This document shows positions 7,015-7,951 of a DNA stretch of 7,951 nt, piece by piece; position 1 is the stretch's first letter; every line of letters begins with the position of its first letter. Source of the stretch: Nitrososphaerota archaeon (GTDB lineage Archaea; Thermoproteota; Nitrososphaeria; Nitrososphaerales; Gagatemarchaeaceae). Below the pieces are notes generated by a model. The model worked only from the letters and a program-made list of their open reading frames with translations, was not told the origin of the DNA and did no database searches. Location: the NCBI GenBank assembly GCA_005877365.1, contig VBPP01000075.1, forward strand, positions 1 to 7,951, given 5' to 3'. The position numbers were made by a program, and so were the translations under genes.

Positions 7015-7019
7015 GGTGA
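7015..7019 (+). promoter_or_regulatory. Shine-Dalgarno GGTGA for PPOX-family gene
   Basis: GGTGA, complementary to the anti-Shine-Dalgarno end of archaeal 16S rRNA, lies six bases before GTG 7026 and supports that non-ATG start. It is the clearest ribosome binding site in the window, so this gene is probably translated from a leadered or polycistronic transcript with the metallopeptidase. Confidence 0.6.
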
Positions 7020-7025
7020 GGATTT

Positions 7026-7427
7026 GTGAAACAACTCTCGAATGAGGGCCTCGATTTCGTCACGGGAAAGCACTTCGCCGCCTTCTCCACGCTGCGCAGA
7101 GACGGGTCTCCGCACACGACTCCGATCTGGTACATGTACGAGGATGGCAAGTTCGTCGTCAACTCGAGTCAGGACAGGGTCAAGGTGAAGAACGTGAAGA
7201 GAGACGACAGGGTCGCCCTCCTCATCCACGAGGGATACTCCTATGTTCTCGTCGAAGGGAGGGCGAGGATCGCGAAGGAGCGGGACCCACTGAAGGACAT
7301 CGAGAGGCTCGCGATCAGGTATCAGGGTGAGGCGGAAGGAAGAAGGGCTGCGAGAAACAACTACTGGAAGCAGGAGCGCGTCTCCATCGAAGTGGCTCCC
7401 ACGAAATTCGTGGAGCAGCTGGGCTAG
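7026..7427 (+). CDS. Pyridoxamine-5'-phosphate-oxidase-like, F420/FMN split-barrel protein
   Basis: A 133-residue protein of the flavin/deazaflavin oxidoreductase (FDOR-B, PPOX-class F420-dependent) type, usually a cytoplasmic dimer that binds F420 or FMN in a split beta-barrel. The family pattern is plain: HFAAFSTLRRDGSPHTTPIW (first strands), YEDGKFVVNSS, then KVKNVKRDDRVALLI and YVLVEGRARI. Length is normal for the family. GTG 7026 is the only reasonable start, because an in-frame TGA lies three codons upstream and a GGTGA ribosome site precedes it. It follows the metallopeptidase by 44 bases on the same strand and may be cotranscribed with it. The cofactor and substrate cannot be told from sequence alone; archaeal context favours F420. 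Confidence 0.85.
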   Translation: MKQLSNEGLDFVTGKHFAAFSTLRRDGSPHTTPIWYMYEDGKFVVNSSQDRVKVKNVKRDDRVALLIHEGYSYVLVEGRARIAKERDPLKDIERLAIRYQGEAEGRRAARNNYWKQERVSIEVAPTKFVEQLG

Positions 7428-7486
7428 GCGGCCTTCGTCATCGTCGTCTCTGTCTCCCTCCCTTTCGGCGATTCGGGAGTCAAGGA

Positions 7487-7492
7487 TTAAAT
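7487..7492 (+). promoter_or_regulatory. TATA-like box TTAAAT upstream of DAO oxidoreductase
   Basis: TTAAAT is the only AT-rich patch in the 90-base gap after the PPOX-like gene. Its centre lies about 28 bases before TTG 7518, as expected for a leaderless archaeal transcript beginning at that codon. Confidence 0.45.
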
Positions 7493-7517
7493 CCAGAATG
7501 GGACGGCAGAAGAGTTC

Positions 7518-7951
7518 TTGCCCAGTTACGATCTAGTTGTCGTTGGTGCGGGAATCATGGGGCTGGCCTCGGCCTACCACCTCAAGCTGAACAACCCCTC
7601 CAAGAGCGTCCTAGTAGTCGATAGGTTCGGTGCCCCCGGTCAGGGCAACACAGGTCGGAGCAACGCGATGTTCAGGAACACTTTCACCTCTACCGACAAC
7701 CAGATTCTCGCGAACACCTCCATCGACTTCTACCTCCACGTCCAGAACGAGTTGAAGGTCGACATCGGATTGCAGCTCATCGGCTACCTCTGGCTCTTGA
7801 GCGAGAGTCAGGTCGCGAGGACGGAGGGGTACATTCAAGGGATGAAGCGAAACGGGATTGAGGTCAAGGAATACTCCGTGGAGGAGTTGAGGAGGCTCGT
7901 CGGGGGAGTCGTCACCACTCTCGACGGCGACGACGAAGAGGCGAACATCAT
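7518..7951 (+). CDS. FAD-dependent oxidoreductase, DAO family (3' partial)
   Basis: The N-terminal 144 residues of a DAO-type flavoprotein (glycine/sarcosine oxidase or D-amino-acid dehydrogenase-like); the gene continues beyond the right edge. The FAD-binding beta-alpha-beta is intact: YDLVVVGAGIMGLASAYHL with GAGIMG, and the second strand ends VLVVDR with the ribose-binding Asp. GNTGRSNAMFRN follows, corresponding to the conserved Ser/Arg flavin loop of the family. No ATG or GTG lies in frame between the upstream TAA (7488) and the motif, so TTG 7518 is the only usual start codon, supported by a TATA-like box at the right distance. The substrate amine cannot be judged from this fragment. 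Confidence 0.85.
   Translation, partial: MPSYDLVVVGAGIMGLASAYHLKLNNPSKSVLVVDRFGAPGQGNTGRSNAMFRNTFTSTDNQILANTSIDFYLHVQNELKVDIGLQLIGYLWLLSESQVARTEGYIQGMKRNGIEVKEYSVEELRRLVGGVVTTLDGDDEEANI

Noticed and set aside
6978..7019. Short frame starting at the ATGA overlap with the metallopeptidase stop (13 codons)
   Set aside because: It ends before GTG 7026, shows no family features and is most simply a chance reading. It could at most be a translational-coupling leader, for which there is no evidence.
1..7951. tRNA, rRNA, CRISPR array, insertion sequence or toxin-antitoxin pair
   Set aside because: Reading by eye found no regularly spaced repeats, transposase, terminal inverted repeats or tRNA-like cloverleaf. 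The only mobile element supported is the intein.

Overview
The window reads as archaeal chromosomal DNA, most likely from the TACK side (Thaumarchaeota-like or a relative). The evidence is the mix of genes: a B-family DNA polymerase of the divergent PolB2 type carrying an intein, an ESCRT-III/CdvB-type cell-division protein, a geranylgeranyl reductase of archaeal lipid synthesis, and an F420/FMN split-barrel oxidoreductase. Arg codons AGG/AGA are frequent, the DNA is GC-rich, and several starts are TTG or GTG placed about 26 bases after a TATA-like box, as in leaderless archaeal transcripts. The lineage assignment is inference; no rRNA or tRNA gene was seen.

Layout: (1) 1-2530, plus strand: the 3' part of a PolB2-like polymerase, open at the left edge. 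A 373-residue LAGLIDADG intein (278-1396) splits motif A. (2) 2613-3266, plus strand: a Snf7/CdvB-like protein. (3) 3279-3821, minus strand: a thioredoxin-fold redoxin, converging on the CdvB gene with only 12 bases between the stop codons. (4) 3914-5284, plus strand: a geranylgeranyl reductase family flavoprotein whose N-terminal FAD-binding strand-helix-strand is missing. (5) 5299 (or 5314)-6981, plus strand: a DUF885-like zinc metallopeptidase with an unusual HEEYGH motif. (6) 7026-7427, plus strand: a small PPOX/F420-type split-barrel protein. (7) 7518-7951, plus strand: the start of a DAO-family FAD oxidoreductase, cut by the right edge. No gene-free stretch exceeds 300 bases; the longest gaps are about 80-92 bases.

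The genes do not form one obvious pathway. The left part concerns DNA replication or repair and division; the rest is a run of redox and housekeeping enzymes, mostly with their own promoters. The most notable points are the intein in a polymerase whose motifs B and C are degenerate, the AT-richer tract continuing into the extein on the 3' side of the intein, and the long open but 5'-truncated geranylgeranyl reductase gene. I see no new defence-type or mobile gene cluster beyond the intein.
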